Shown: piece after piece, positions 10,826 through 21,869 of the stretch
Layout of the letters: the number at the start of each line of letters is the position of its first letter
How positions within the stretch are numbered: the stretch's first letter is position 1
DNA from: Zonotrichia leucophrys gambelii
Taxonomy: Eukaryota; Chordata; Aves; Passeriformes; Passerellidae
DNA: 64,000 nt
Direction of reading: 5' to 3'
NCBI RefSeq assembly: GCF_028769735.1
Contig: NW_026992297.1
Span: 116,618-180,617 of the forward strand
Notes under the pieces: generated by a model
What the model was told of the DNA's origin: nothing
The model's input: only the letters and a program-made list of their open reading frames with translations
Databases searched by the model: none
Position numbers and translations under genes: made by a program

Positions 10826-12130
10826 CTACCCCAGCACCAGAAGTCGGGGTGCCAAGGGGAGTTGTGCTTCCGTGCCAATCACCTCTGAGGCAGCTTGGAC
10901 TCCTTCATAGGCAGCCAAGATTTCCTTCTCTGTGGGAGTGTAGTTGGCTTTGGACCCTCTGTAGCTTCGACTCCAAAATCCCAGTGGTCGGCATCGAGTC
11001 TCCCAAGGCACCTTCTGCCAAAGGCTCCAGGACAAGCCATGGTTCCCGGCAGCAGAGTACAGAATGTTCTTCACCTCTGGTCCCATCCTGACGGGGCCAA
11101 GGGCAACCGCATGAGCGATCACCTGCTTAATGTGGTCAAAAACTTGTTGCTGCTCAGGGCCCCACTGGAAATTGTTCTTCTTGCGGGTGACCAGGTAAAG
11201 AGGGCTCACGATCCAACTGTACTCGGGAATGTGCATCCTCCAAAAACCTATGGCACCTAGGAAAGCTTGTGTTTCCTTCTTGCTAGTTGGTGGAGACATC
11301 ACAGTGATTTTGTTGATGACCTCAGTGGGAATCTGACACCGTCCATCTTGCAACATTACTTCCAGGAACTGGATGTCTCGGGCAGGTCCCTTGACTTTGC
11401 TCTTCTTGATGGTGCAACTGGCTTCTAGCAGAACCTGCATGATCCTCTCTCCTTTCTCAAATACTCCCATTGCCGTGTTCCCCCACACAATGATGTCGTC
11501 GATGTACTGCAAGTGCTCTGGAACCTCACCCTTTTCCAGTGCACTCTGCATCAGTCCATGGCAGATGGTGGGGCTGTGCTTCCACCCCTGGGGCAGTCGG
11601 TTCCAGGTGTAGTGCACACCCCTCCAGGTGAAAGCAAACTGAGGCCTGCATTCTGCTGCCAGAAGAATGGAGAAAAACACTTTAGCAATGTCAACAGTGG
11701 TGTACCACTTTGCTGCCTTGGACTCCAGCTCATACTGGAGTTCCAGCTTGTCCAGCACAGCAGCGCTCAGCAGTGGAGTCACTTCATTCAAGCCACGATA
11801 GTCCACAGTCAATCTCCATTCTTTGTCAGACTTGCACACAGGCCAGATCAGACTGTTGAAGGGGGAGTGAGTTTTTCTGACCACCCCTTGGCTCTCCAGC
11901 TCACAGATCATTTTGTGGATGGGGATCACGGCATCTTGATTTGTCCGATACTGCCGGCAATGCACCGTTGAGGTGGCAATTGGCACTCGTTGCTCTGCCA
12001 CCTTCAGGAGACATTCAGATGGGTTTTCTGATAGTCCAGGAAAAGTGTTCAACTGCTTTATGTTTTCTCCCTCTACAGCAGCTATGCCAAAAAGCCCATC
12101 TGAGTCCCTTTGGGTCTTTGTAATAGCCAT
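10826..12130 (-). pseudogene. pol: ERV-C pol: reverse transcriptase
   Basis: A 434-codon open frame with a full RT: SPFNSLIWPVCKSDKEWRL (fingers), VDYRGLNEVTPLL, VDIAKVFFSILL (first catalytic Asp), FTWRGVHYTWNRLPQGWKHS, YIDDIIVWG (active-site Asp pair), and the thumb/connection SPPTSKKETQAFLGAIGFW. GFWSRSYRGSKANYTPTEKEILA leads to RNase H. It is colinear with the edited pol of ERV-G at 37600-38830 and serves as the reference for that hypermutation. The best comparison is with vertebrate ERVs of the Lys-primed, env-less type. Its frame is open, but flanking pol parts are broken. Confidence 0.93.
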
Positions 12131-12540
12131 TCCAGAGGAAGTCTATGCCCAGAATACACAGGGCCTCTGGGCCAGTCACAATAGGATGTTTCTTCCACTC
12201 TTTCCCAGTCAGGCTCACCTCAGCTTCCAACAGGGTCAATTGCTGTGATACCCCCGTCACCCTGGCAATGGAAATAGGTTCCACCCCCACATGTCCCGAT
12301 GGTATTAGGGTACACTGAGCACCAGTATAAGCTAAGGCATCATATTTTTGTGGTTCTCATGTGCCAGGCCATTGGATCCACACCGTCCAGAAAATCCAGT
12401 TTTCCCTTGCCTCTCCCTGGCTAGAGGCAAGACCCCTCTAACCTTGGTTATTATTTCTTTCCTGGGCATACATGGTAGAGGCACCTTCAAGGGGATCTGA
12501 CAGATCATACTCAGCAGCTCAGTCATGGGAGGTAGAGGCT
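12131..12540 (-). pseudogene. pro: ERV-C protease region
   Basis: Minus-strand reading gives YTGAQCTLIPSGHVG (the protease active-site loop with Tyr where Asp is expected), VTGVSQQLTLLEAEVSL and GPEALCILGIDFLWNGYYKDP. ERV-G has the same block at about 37320-37570. Without the catalytic Asp this copy could not be active. Frames are interrupted between 12290 and 12332. The upstream piece, 12332-12526, links Gag to protease. Confidence 0.8.
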
Positions 12541-12570
12541 ACCTTCACTTTACTGGAGTTCCCTCGATTA

Positions 12571-13121
12571 GTGTTTCCCTCCTTGAGTTGACACACCCGT
12601 GCTGCCAGGACAGAAGTGGGTTTTCCATTCTACCTTCCCATGTCTTCCCCATGGTCACACAGAAAGAATCAGTTAGAAAGTGAAGGGAGACGACCCATCC
12701 TTTGATCAGCATCGAACTCCGATGTATTGATCCAACATGCACATTTTATAACCCTGTTAATTAAGTTCATACATATTGCAAAACCCGAGCTCATCATTGG
12801 TGACAGATTACACACCAACCCCTCCTTTTGTTTTCAATACCTGTGGTTTGTTATTGAGACCAAGACTTATTTTTTCTCATCCTGTTATGAACGGTTCTCA
12901 AGGCCTCCATATTTGTCACTTTACTTTCCCCTACTTATCCAAGGGCAAGATATTTACTTGTTATTGAAGACAAGCATGAGAACTCTTGCTGTTTACAGAA
13001 ACGTGCCTGAGAAACAGGCTTGAGAATTAGCTGCTTACAGCTGCCTTTTACTTTTCCATCAGCTGTATATTTTCATGGCCTTTTTTTCCTTCAAGCCATG
13101 TCTGAGCAAAATTCTCCAACA
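12571..13121 (-). mobile_element. Probable solo LTR between ERV-C gag and protease
   Basis: Comparison with ERV-G shows about 550 bp of extra, non-coding sequence here. On the minus strand it begins TGTGATTCTGTTGGAG, has TATAAAATGTGC near 12755-12744 and ends ..GGAGGGAAACA. I could not find a matching target-site duplication, so the boundaries are approximate. Confidence 0.55.
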
Positions 13122-13124
13122 GAA

Positions 13125-13676
13125 TCACAGGTCAGTCCGTGGGGTGTACCCTCTTTCTCTAGCTGGGGAATGTTGGGCTCTGACTTTGGGGCCTGCGACT
13201 CGCACTGGTGCAATTTGGGAACTGTTCCTCCTCACCTCCTCCCTCATCTCCCTCATCTCCTCTCTGAGTTCTTGGACCATGGCAGAGACATGAGCCTGCA
13301 TCAGGCCATTGATCATACTTTCATAATTTCTAAGCTTGTTGGCAACAGAACCCACTGTCTCTCGGTTGGTATCGGCATTAATCATCGCAATAAAGGTGGT
13401 GTATTGAGATGGCCCTAGATTTGCCAGACTCAACAACATTTGCCCTGTGCACCTGACCTTGTTGGGGTCATTATCATGCTGTCCATCCCTCCCAAAGAGT
13501 ACCTCCAATGCTGCCACTTCTCTCAGCTGTTGGATCCCTTCCTCAAGAGTCTTCCAACGCATTCTATGGTGCTGGTCCTGCATTCTTTGCCTGTGGACAA
13601 ACCTCTCTCTGACACTTATTAAAAGATGCTCCCAGAGGGAAAGGGACCCTGGCTCCCTTACAAAAATCTGATTCAT
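13125..13676 (-). pseudogene. gag: ERV-C gag: capsid-like C-terminal part
   Basis: This 183-codon stretch aligns with ERV-G at about 36440-37000: LWEHLLISVRERF, KTLEEGIQQLREVAALEVLF, a capsid-like helical region, and a charged coiled-coil stretch (MVQELREEMREMREEVRR). No Cys-His box follows, unlike the other gag relics in the window. One in-frame stop (about 13680) separates it from the N-terminal part. Confidence 0.82.
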
Positions 13677-13685
13677 ACCTAGGTC

Positions 13686-14564
13686 CTAGGTCAAGGGTCC
13701 CAGGTTCCTTGCCTCACCATCATCCAGCTGGATGCCTGTACCCATAAGATCCCAGACGCAGAGTAGCCAGGTTGTATAAGCCTCACGTCCCCGTCGTACA
13801 ATGTCTTTGTGCAGATTACGGAGACTTGCATAAGTCAGGGACTTGGTGATGATTGCAGCCTCTGGCTCCCCTGTGGGTTGTGAGGGCCCTCCCCTATCTG
13901 GGTGCTCTGCTTTCATCTTAGATCTCCCTGTTTCTCCAGGGGCAACTGCTGCTGGCTGTGACTGCCTTTGCAGTTCAGCTGGAACCTGGACAGTTGTAAC
14001 ATCTGTGGGTTCCGCTGCTGCACTATTAGTCTCTCCCTGTTCAAGGCAGGAGGAGGGCTTCTCACCAGCTGGGGAAGTGTATTCCTTCAGCATCTGGCCT
14101 ATCTCCTTCACCAGACTCCCTACCCAATCTGGGTAGTTCATATCTGAGGTGGGCTGTGGGGCGGGGTCAGGCTCTGGGGCAGCAGCATCCCTAGGCTCTG
14201 GTGGCATGTTAGATTCTGGGGTAGGTGTCAGGGTAGTTATCCAGCTTAGTCTCCCCTTATCTCTGAATGCTAAATAGAACAGGCCTATCAGCAACACCAG
14301 CCACTGTATGATATCATTATTATTTAGAGTGGATCTGAACCCTTCAGAAACTGGTGGGGCAGACCCAAAGAGATGGTTAAAGTGTTGGGAGAAGATTTCC
14401 CCCAGTGTCATTTCCTTACAGCAGGTGCCATTATTAAAGTAACCCCAAAAACATACAGTTAGTGTGTGATAGCTGTGAATCCATGTGCCTGCTTTCCAGA
14501 TAAAGTTAAAAATCCATGAATTCCTCACCTTATTCAGCCATAAAACAAACCGGATAATAGCCAC
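13686..14564 (-). pseudogene. gag: ERV-C gag: N-terminal part with predicted membrane segment
   Basis: The 292-codon frame contains a hydrophobic run IIQWLVLLIGLFYLAF (about residues 88-103) followed by positively charged RDKGRLSW, then a long Pro/Glu/Gln-rich linker and a helical block TYASLRNLHKDIVRRGREAY that matches ERV-G Gag near 36290. There is no N-terminal Met-Gly myristoylation signal of the usual kind. A membrane segment at the same relative place is readable in ERV-G (35630-35700), so it is a family trait. The true start codon is uncertain. Confidence 0.75.
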
Positions 14565-14756
14565 AGTAGCCTCGGTTATAAGGGCCCATGTTTAGATAAG
14601 GGCCTACAAATGGGAGAAATATAGCCATGATCACGTGCCACCCAAACCAGGGTAAGCTGGACCACATAGTGTCGCTTAATGAGGTTTCTAGAGTCATACA
14701 CAAAAAAATTAGATTACTCAAGAACTGTTATTCCCTTTTTGTTTCTGTGCCCTTGA

Positions 14757-14774
14757 GCCTCACATTGGGCGCCA
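14757..14774 (-). promoter_or_regulatory. ERV-C primer-binding site, tRNA-Lys type
   Basis: On the minus strand it reads TGGCGCCCAATGTGAGGC, two changes from the Lys-type site TGGCGCCCAACGTGGGGC. It lies 5 bp from the LTR end at 14780 and marks the start of ERV-C minus-strand DNA synthesis. Confidence 0.85.
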
Positions 14775-14779
14775 AAATC

Positions 14780-15233
14780 TGTCTTGGTTTCAAAAGACAG
14801 GAGTCTGCTAAGGAAGGCAGGAGCCTCCTCTGAAATGGAGAATGCAAACCCTCCCCACCCCTCCAAATTGCTATGAATTTTAAATTAAGTGGCTCTCAGG
14901 CAAAAAATATGGGAGCAGGAAATAACAGTTCTTTAATAGGGAAGAAAAATAAAAGGATAAAATAAAACAATGTAATACAGTACAGCAACACTGACAGTCA
15001 GAACTCACCCTGACACCCTGCTGGTCAGGGTGTTGGTAGCAGTCCAATTGCAAATGTAGCTGCAGTCCTCCTGAAGTGTCAGGTGTGGTTCTGTTGGAGC
15101 AGGGGGTCCTGTAGAAAAGGGTGTATTCTTCCTCCGAAGATCCAGTGGAAGAAGAGGCAGCTGCTGTTCCTCTGGGAAATACAGTGGAGAAGCCGTGCTG
15201 GTGTTTCAGAACCTCCGGATTATATCTGGGTAG
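14780..15233 (-). mobile_element. ERV-C 5' LTR, downstream part
   Basis: The minus-strand LTR ends ..AAACCAAGACA at 14780 next to the primer-binding site. At 15233 it is cut by the ERV-A provirus and resumes at 24079. The two parts together give about 684 bp. Confidence 0.82.
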
Positions 15234-15693
15234 TGAGACAGAGTAAAACTCCCACAGAGTAGAAATCCATTTTGATTTAAGAGAAAAGTACATCTTTAAG
15301 CCTGTGTAGCCTGGCCGCAAGGCCGAGACTAAAGGGAAAACTGCGGCAATGAAAGACAGAGTTAAAGGGGGAGGAAGACAGGGGAGACGGGGAGATACAG
15401 AGAGACAGAAACTGCTGTGGGAGCAGGTCAGCTTGACCTAGGAATTCTTTCTGATAAAGAAGAACTAGCGGCAAATGTCACACAAAATTCGTAAAAATGA
15501 ATATATATGAACCTATTGTGAAACTGTATGCATATGTATTTTAGAGGGAGATACAAAGAGACCTGAAGTTCCCAGAGGTACGCATGCCTTTTAAGGAGTG
15601 CAGTCTCTGCATGCGTCCAGTGCTGTAATAAACATACCGGCTTTACAACTTTCACAAAGTTGTGGAGTTCTTTTTCTCTTTCTCCGCAAAACA
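15234..15693 (+). mobile_element. ERV-A 5' LTR
   Basis: This 460-bp LTR begins TGAGACAGAGTAAAA and ends TCTCCGCAAAACA. It matches the 3' LTR at 23643-24078 closely, including AATAAACATACCGGC near 15628. Flanks GTAG before it and GTAA after the 3' LTR form a 4-bp duplication with one change, the length typical of gammaretroviruses. Confidence 0.92.
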
Positions 15694-15696
15694 TTC

Positions 15697-15716
15697 TGGC
15701 GAAGCCAGCCAGGAGG
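15697..15716 (+). promoter_or_regulatory. ERV-A primer-binding site, tRNA-Arg type
   Basis: It reads TGGCGAAGCCAGCCAGGAGG and matches the 3' end complement of tRNA-Arg (TGGCGAGCCAGCCAGGAGT) apart from one inserted A and a change at the end. It lies 3 bp after the 5' LTR. Confidence 0.82.
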
Positions 15717-16413
15717 AGCCATCTCTGTCCCCGCAGAGGCAGGGGAGAACAGACGGACTCCTAGGCACGTCCCAGGATTTTTCTGGAAGGGGTCCGCTAG
15801 TCTCGGCTTGCCTCCTGCGAGGACAGGCAAGGATCTGCTGGCCTGCGTGGATACGGTATGTATTGAAGGACCTCTGGGGGAAAAGAGAGATAGGATGGCT
15901 GAGTAAGTCACTCAGAGATGTCTGTGTGCTTGGCCTGTAGTTGCAGTCGATAGAGCGGCTAAACTAGAGACAGGGGTTCATTGCCTGATAGAGCGGACTG
16001 CTAGCGACCCTGGGGGCGGGTCGAGTGAACCTGTGTGCGTGTGTATGTGTGTGTGTAGTGTCTGGACACTGTATCATTGTATGGTTAATGCATTGTGTAG
16101 TTAGTGCATTGTGTTTGTCATCTTGCAAGTGTATAAGTGCATGGTGTATAAAAGAGAGTATATCTACAGTGCGGGGAAGTTTCTACCTGTGACTGGAGGG
16201 GCCGAGTGAGGCCTGAAGCACCTGCCAGGGCAGGCTGTAGGGGGAGAGAACGCCCGACAGAAAAACAGAGGAAGTAGTGGAGAAACGTGGGTGAGGACGA
16301 TCATTGAGTAAAGGTGGTGATTTGTAGTGTAGATTGTGCACGCTTTTACCGTGGCTAGACGAACCCAAGGGGTTCCTTTGCCCCGGTGGTTTGGACTCGA
16401 CCCCTGAAAGTTT

Positions 16414-16851
16414 GTGAATCCTGTGAATTATTGGATAGATAGAGGAGATGAACAAGTTCATTTGGAGGGGCTCTACCAGACTTCAGCTGGTACTGTAGTA
16501 AGTCTGGACTGGGTACAACCTGCTGTAGAGGATTTAGAGTTCCCAGTGATAAATGGAATAGCCTGCCTCTGTGGGCAATTCCTGAGAGCCTTTGGTGCAT
16601 CAAGAGGCTGGCACGCTGTGTGGGTATTATTGCAGTGCAAAGTTTGTGAGAGCCACTGGTATTGCTGTTCTAATAAGCATCAGGGCACATGTCCCGAGTG
16701 TAAATTAAAATTTCCTGATCAAGCTTATTCAGAACCTAAGATCTTAAAGCTTGTGTGCGGTAAATCACATCTGATACCTGCCACCTGGAGCTGTGTATGG
16801 GAGGAAGACTGGGAAACTACTGTGAAGCTCTGTGAAGAGAGGTTTGGGTAG
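16414..16851 (+). CDS. Cys-rich ORF in the ERV-A leader, function unknown
   Basis: An intact 145-codon frame sits in the 1.2-kb leader between the primer-binding site and gag, in a different frame from gag. It is rich in Cys and Trp; the order CKVC, WYCC, then TCPEC suggests a zinc-ribbon or RING-like knuckle, preceded by CLCG. I do not recognise it. No gammaretroviral leader protein known to me has this pattern. It could be a captured sequence, a leader accessory protein, or a chance frame. That it stayed open while gag, pol and env of the same provirus collected many stops is notable, but the gag start next to it is also little damaged. The first Met is assumed to be the start. Confidence 0.4.
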   Translation: MNPVNYWIDRGDEQVHLEGLYQTSAGTVVSLDWVQPAVEDLEFPVINGIACLCGQFLRAFGASRGWHAVWVLLQCKVCESHWYCCSNKHQGTCPECKLKFPDQAYSEPKILKLVCGKSHLIPATWSCVWEEDWETTVKLCEERFG

Positions 16852-16880
16852 AAGCGAGATAGGGCAAGGAGAAGGAGATA

Positions 16881-18360
16881 ATGGGAACTAACCAGAGCAA
16901 GGAAGTTCCTTGGGCTAGCCCCTTAGGGTGCATCTTGGCCCACTGGAAGGAAGTCACCAGCAGGGGGGGCTCTGAGAATAAAAAGTATCTAATCCAATAT
17001 TGCACATGCTGGTGGCCATTATACAGGTTAGAGGACAGAGCGAAGTGGCTGCCCACTAGAACCTTAGATTATAATACCTTACTGCAGTTGATGTTGTTTT
17101 TAAGACAGGAAACTAAATAGGATGAAGTTTCGTATGCTGATATGTTTTTTGTTTTAAGAAATCACCAAGAACGGCAAAGGGACTGTGAGATCAGACCCCC
17201 CTCAGATCCACTGGTCTTAGCCCTTGAAAAGGAAAACAAGGCAAAGAGAGGGCAAATCAAAGTTGTTGTTCAGCATGTGGTATAGGACAACAGTGTATGA
17301 GATCAGATAAAGTTTATCATTCTGAGGAGCAAGAATGAGATAAATTTGAGTAGATGAAAGCTCCTCCTAGGAGGAGGGAGGTTGAAGAGGTTGAAGATGA
17401 GGATGAAGAAGAGGAGAACTCAAGTGGGGAAGGCAAATGCACTAGAACCCAACCCCCCTCCCCCTCGACAGTCCAGTTGCATCTAGAACTAGGAGGCAAA
17501 TAGTGTTACAGGCCCCTCTACGAGAAGCAGTGGGACCAGAAAGAGGGAGATAAATGATTAAAGTGCCATTTACCACTCTTGATTTAGAAGCATGGGAAAA
17601 GATTGCTAAGAATTATCGCATTGATCCGATACTTACTGCCAAACATCTACGATATGCTATCAAGCAACACAACCCAAATTGAGCTGACATCCAGTTACTA
17701 CTGGATGCTTTAATTGAAACAGAAAAACAGCTGATCTTAAATACAGCAAAGACTTTGGCAGAAGATTATTGCAAGAGCAAGCAGCTAGATGTAAAAGAAC
17801 ATTTCCCCCTCCAAGACCCAGAATAGAATCCTAATGTATCAGCAGAGGTAAAGAAATTAACAGATTATGAAGATTGGATAGCAACAGGGGTAGAAAGAGC
17901 TATTCCAAAAACCATAAATTGGTCTGCCTTATACTCCCTTAAGCAGGGGCCTTCTTAAATTCCATCTGAGTTTCTAGAGCATTTAAGAGATGCTATGCGT
18001 CATCATACATCATTGGATCCGAGGTGTGAGATAGGGATGAATCAGCTAGTTAATTCATTTCTAGGGCAGTCTGCTGGAGATATTAGACGTAAACTTCAGA
18101 AAATTCAGGGACCAGAAGAAAGAAATCTCGAAGCCTTGCTAGAAGAAGCCTAGAAAGTATTTAGTAACCAAAAAGAAGGATATAAACAAGGAATTACAAA
18201 GTTGGTGGCAGTGGTGCAGGAAGAAAGGCAAAGAAAATGCAACCAGAAACCACCCAGACAAAGATCACCTTGGCTAGGCAAGAACCAGTGTGCGATCTGC
18301 AAAAGAATTGGTCACTAGAAAGATCAATGCCCAGAACGGAGATGAGGTGACCAACAAACA
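16881..18360 (+). pseudogene. gag: ERV-A gag: matrix, capsid and one Cys-His box
   Basis: The start MGTNQSKEVPWASP gives an N-terminal Met-Gly suited to myristoylation. LGCILAHWKEV then WWPLYRLEDRAKWLP look like a gamma-type matrix. A Glu-rich linker (17370-17440) follows, then capsid with FTTLDLEAWEKIAKNYR and SEFLEHLRDAMRHHTSLDP (18000 region, the homology block). One Cys-His box at about 18288-18330, CAICKRIGH then KDQC, has a TAG at the position usually held by Trp. Other stops (17119, 17682, 17824, 17956, 18151) break the frame. A single box is typical of gammaretroviruses. Confidence 0.85.
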
Positions 18361-18804
18361 GCTGCACACTTACAAAAACACTGAAAAAGACTGAAGAATT
18401 CTGCCCCAGCGGATCCACTAGTTATAACAATGAGGCTAGAAGAAGAAGGGAAAAATGTGGAATTCTTAGTTGATACGGAGGCTACATATTCAGTTTTAAA
18501 TAAAGCTTTAGTACCTGTAGAGAACGATTATGTTGTCCTGCAAAGAGCAACTGGCCAGTCTGAAAAGGCATATTTTTGCAAACCTTTGAAGTATAAATTA
18601 GGAAAACTAAAAGCACTAAAATCACTTTTAGGAAGAGATTTATTGGAGCAGTTACAAGCAATCATTACATTCAAAAATGGAGAGGTTACTCTAGAGGTGA
18701 ATGATCAAAAGTACATAGAGGTATTAAGTTTAACCTTAACAGCTATTGAAATCAAGGAAGAAATTGATGAAGAGATACTAAGTCAAGTATTTCCCAGGGT
18801 ATGA
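18361..18804 (+). pseudogene. pro: ERV-A protease
   Basis: The frame around 18430-18804 contains FLVDTEATYSVLNKAL, the aspartic protease loop with Glu in place of the invariant Gly after Asp-Thr, then LLGRDLLEQLQAIITF, the conserved GRD/LL block. The altered loop residue argues against activity. It lies directly between the Cys-His box of gag and RT, as in gammaretroviruses. Confidence 0.85.
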
Positions 18805-19755
18805 GCCTCTGATGTACCAGGGAGGGCGAAAAATGCCTCCCCTATATTAATTAAACTCAAGGAGGGGACACAACCAGTGAGAATTAAGCAGTACCCCCTA
18901 AAGAAAGAGGACAGCGAAAGAATTAGCCCAATAATTGAAAATTTTCTGTGAATAACGTTACTAAAAGAATGCCAATCTGATTTCAATATTCCTATTTTAC
19001 CTGTTCAGAAATCTGATGGGTCATACAGGATAGTACAAGATTTGAAAGCTGTCAATAAAGTAACAGAAGATTTGTATCTGGTAGTAGCCAATCCATATCC
19101 TTTATTACGTTGTCCAACACCTGAGCTAACCTGATTTACTGTTTTAGACCTAAAGGATACCTTCTTTTGCCTCCCCATCCACGAAGCCAGCCAGAAAATT
19201 TTTGCATTTGAATAGGAAAGCCCTAAAAGTGGGCGCAAAACCCAGCTCACATGGTCGAGATTGCCCCAACACTTCAAAAATTCCCCCACTCTGTTTAGAG
19301 AGCAACCCTCAAAAGATCTGGAGTACTGGGAAGCTCCACAGGAAGAAGGAAGGCTTTTGCAGTATGTAGATGATCTTCTAGTAGCCACTCAGATGAAGGA
19401 AGCATGTGTAGCCTAGACAGTAAACCTTTTGAATTTCCTAAGACTCCAAAGATACAGAGTATCAAAGAAAAAGGCACAGGTAGTGAAACAGAAAGTTATC
19501 TACCTGGAGTACGAAGTGACTGCTGGGCAACAGACTTTAGGGCAGGCTTGCAAAGAAGCCACATGCCAAACCCCAAAACCCCAGACAATAAAAGAACTCT
19601 GAACCTTCTTAGGCATAGCAGAGTGGTGCTGGCTGTAGGTTTACAATTTTAGACTGCTCATCAGACCCCTCTATGCTCTTACTGCCAATGGAAACAGAGA
19701 TGTCCAGTAGACAAAAAAAGCCACACGGGCCTTTCACAAGCTAAAGAGTGCCCTC
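18805..19755 (+). pseudogene. pol: ERV-A pol: reverse transcriptase
   Basis: Readable RT blocks in order are TQPVRIKQYPLKKEDSE, FNIPILPVQKSDGSYRIVQ, DLKAVNKV, FTVLDLKDTFFCLPIH (first Asp), and LLQYVDDLLVAT near 19355 (active-site Asp pair, gamma-type YVDD). The thumb region TIKEL and LGIAEWC follow. Stops are mostly TAG or TGA, several at positions where relatives have Trp. At least one frameshift lies near 19400. Confidence 0.88.
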
Positions 19756-20820
19756 ATGTCAGTTCCAGCTTTGGGACTTCCAGATGTAAGTAAACCATTT
19801 TTTCTATCTTCCCATGAAAGACAAGGAATTGCCCTGGGAATACTACCTCAGGACTTGAGTCCATACCGGAAAGCAGTTGCTTACTTCTCCAAGCAACTAG
19901 ATGCAACAGCCAAAGGCTGGCCAAGTTGCCTCAGAGCTGTAGCAGCAGTTGTGCTGAATATTCAAGAGGCATGCAAGTTTACCCTGGGACAAAAAATGAC
20001 TGTGCTAGTATCCCACACAGTGTCCGCAGTACTGGAAGTAAAGGGTGGCCACTGGCTTTCACCACAAAAATTTCTGAAATACCAGGCCATCATGGTAGAG
20101 CAAGATGATGTAGACATAGTAGTGACTAATATTGTCAACCCAGCTCCCTTTCTCAGTGAAAATCGAGGAGAAGCAGTACACCATGATTGCCTAGAGACTA
20201 TTGAAGCTACTTACTCCGACCGCCCAGACTTAAAAGACACTCCTTTAGACCATGCAGAGACCTGGTTCACTGACGAGAGTAGCTACGTTGCCAATGAAAA
20301 GCGACATGCTAAGTATGCAGTGACCACCTGCAGAGAAGTAATCGAAACTAGACCCTTACCAACAGGTACCTCTGCGCAGAAGGCTGAGATAATTGCCCTG
20401 ACCTGTGCCATAGAAATAGCAAAAAGAAAGAGAATAAACATCTATGCAGACTCGAAGTATGCATTCAGAGTCATACATGCAGATGGAGCCATCTAGAAAG
20501 AGAAGAGACTGCTGACCTCACAGAGAAAGAACATCAAACATGCACAAGAGATAATACAGCTGCTGGAAGCAGTTCAGCTGCCTGAAAAAGTAGCAATTAT
20601 GCATATTAAGGCATACCAAAGAGTGAGCTCAGAATTAGAAGAAGAAAACGAGCTAGCAGATAGAGAGGCAAAAGAAGCAGCAAAAAGTAAGGTAATGTCT
20701 GAAAGAGTCCTAATTTCAGATGCAGATGGACAAATTTCCCTTGAAGGTAAGCCAGAATATAATAAGAGAGATAGAAAATTAATTGAAGATCAAAGAAAGA
20801 TGTATAACCAAGAAAAGTGA
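19756..20820 (+). pseudogene. pol: ERV-A pol: RT connection and RNase H
   Basis: A 246-codon open frame covers the connection (VAYFSKQLDATAKGWPSCL, LKYQAIMVEQDDVDIV) and RNase H: WFTDESSYV (first Asp), AEIIALTCAIEIA (Glu) and INIYADSKYAF (second Asp). It ends at a TAG where ERV-D keeps a Trp codon at the same place (ERV-D 26350). A second open piece (20599-20820) continues to the RNase H end with ADREAKEAAKS. The gamma-type RNase H loop order is intact. Confidence 0.9.
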
Positions 20821-21840
20821 GCTACTATTGAAAATAAGCTAGTAATCACTTCCCATTTATTGTGGTCAATAGTAAGAGAAGAACACCAGAAAACACACTG
20901 GAGAATAGATGCCCTATACACCTACTTGATTGAAAGAATTGTTGCTAGGAATTTATATGCCACCATTACTCAAGTGACCCGACAGTGTGATCTTTGCCTC
21001 CAGACTAACCCCAAAAATACCCCCAGGCTGAAACTCAGTCAGATTGGAAGAGGCCATAGGCCTAGACAGCAGTGGCAAATTGACTTTTCAGAACTCCCAA
21101 GGAAAGAGGGGTATCGGTATTTATTGGTATTGACAGATACATTTTCAAGGTGGCCAAAAGCATTCCCCACCAGAACTGTCAAAGCCCGAGAAGTGACCAA
21201 GGTATTATTACAAGAAATAATACCATGCTTCGGAGTTCCAGCCACAATGTCCTCAGATAGAAGATCACATTTCATTTCCAAAATAGTGCAACAGATTTGC
21301 AGCCACCTGGGCATAGATTGAGAACTTCACACTCCATACCGCCCCCAGTCGGTCAGATAGAGAAAATGAATCATTTGATTAAGCAGCAAATAATAAGACT
21401 GGGGCAGGAAGTTAATCTATCCTGGCCCCAAGCTCTTCCACTGGCACTATTGTGAATTTGAACTAAACCTCGAGCTAAAGAAAAATTGAGCCCTTTTGAA
21501 ATACTCTATAGAAGACCATATGAAATACAAAAGAGAATGTCCACCCACATTAGGGAAGTAACACTGGCCACCTACATAGTAGCTTTAAGCAAACAGCTCA
21601 GGGAAATTGAGAAACACGTGGCTAGAACTCAGAGCAGAGTTAGATAGGCCAGTACATAACATACAGCCTGGAGATTATGTATATGTTAAGTCTCTTACAG
21701 AAAAGACTTTAGAACCACAATAAGAAAGACTGTTCCAAGTGCTTCTCACTACTTTCACTGCAATCAAAATCAAGAAGCAGAACGCCTAAATCCATCACTC
21801 TCGAGTTAAGAAGGCCCAGAAGCCCCTTGGAGAGTGACAC
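20821..21840 (+). pseudogene. pol: ERV-A pol: integrase
   Basis: The zinc-binding domain is seen as EEHQKTHW (His pair) and CDLCLQ (C-X2-C). The core has WQIDFSELP (first Asp), LLVLTDTFSRWPKAFP, MSSDRRSHFIS (second Asp, with Arg where relatives have Gly) and, after a frameshift near 21350, QIEKMNHLIKQQ (Glu). A C-terminal block with IQPGDYVYVKSL follows near 21660. Several TGA/TAG stops fall between 21318 and 21720. Confidence 0.88.
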
Positions 21841-21869
21841 CAAGAGACAATGAACTAAGACTAAAACTT

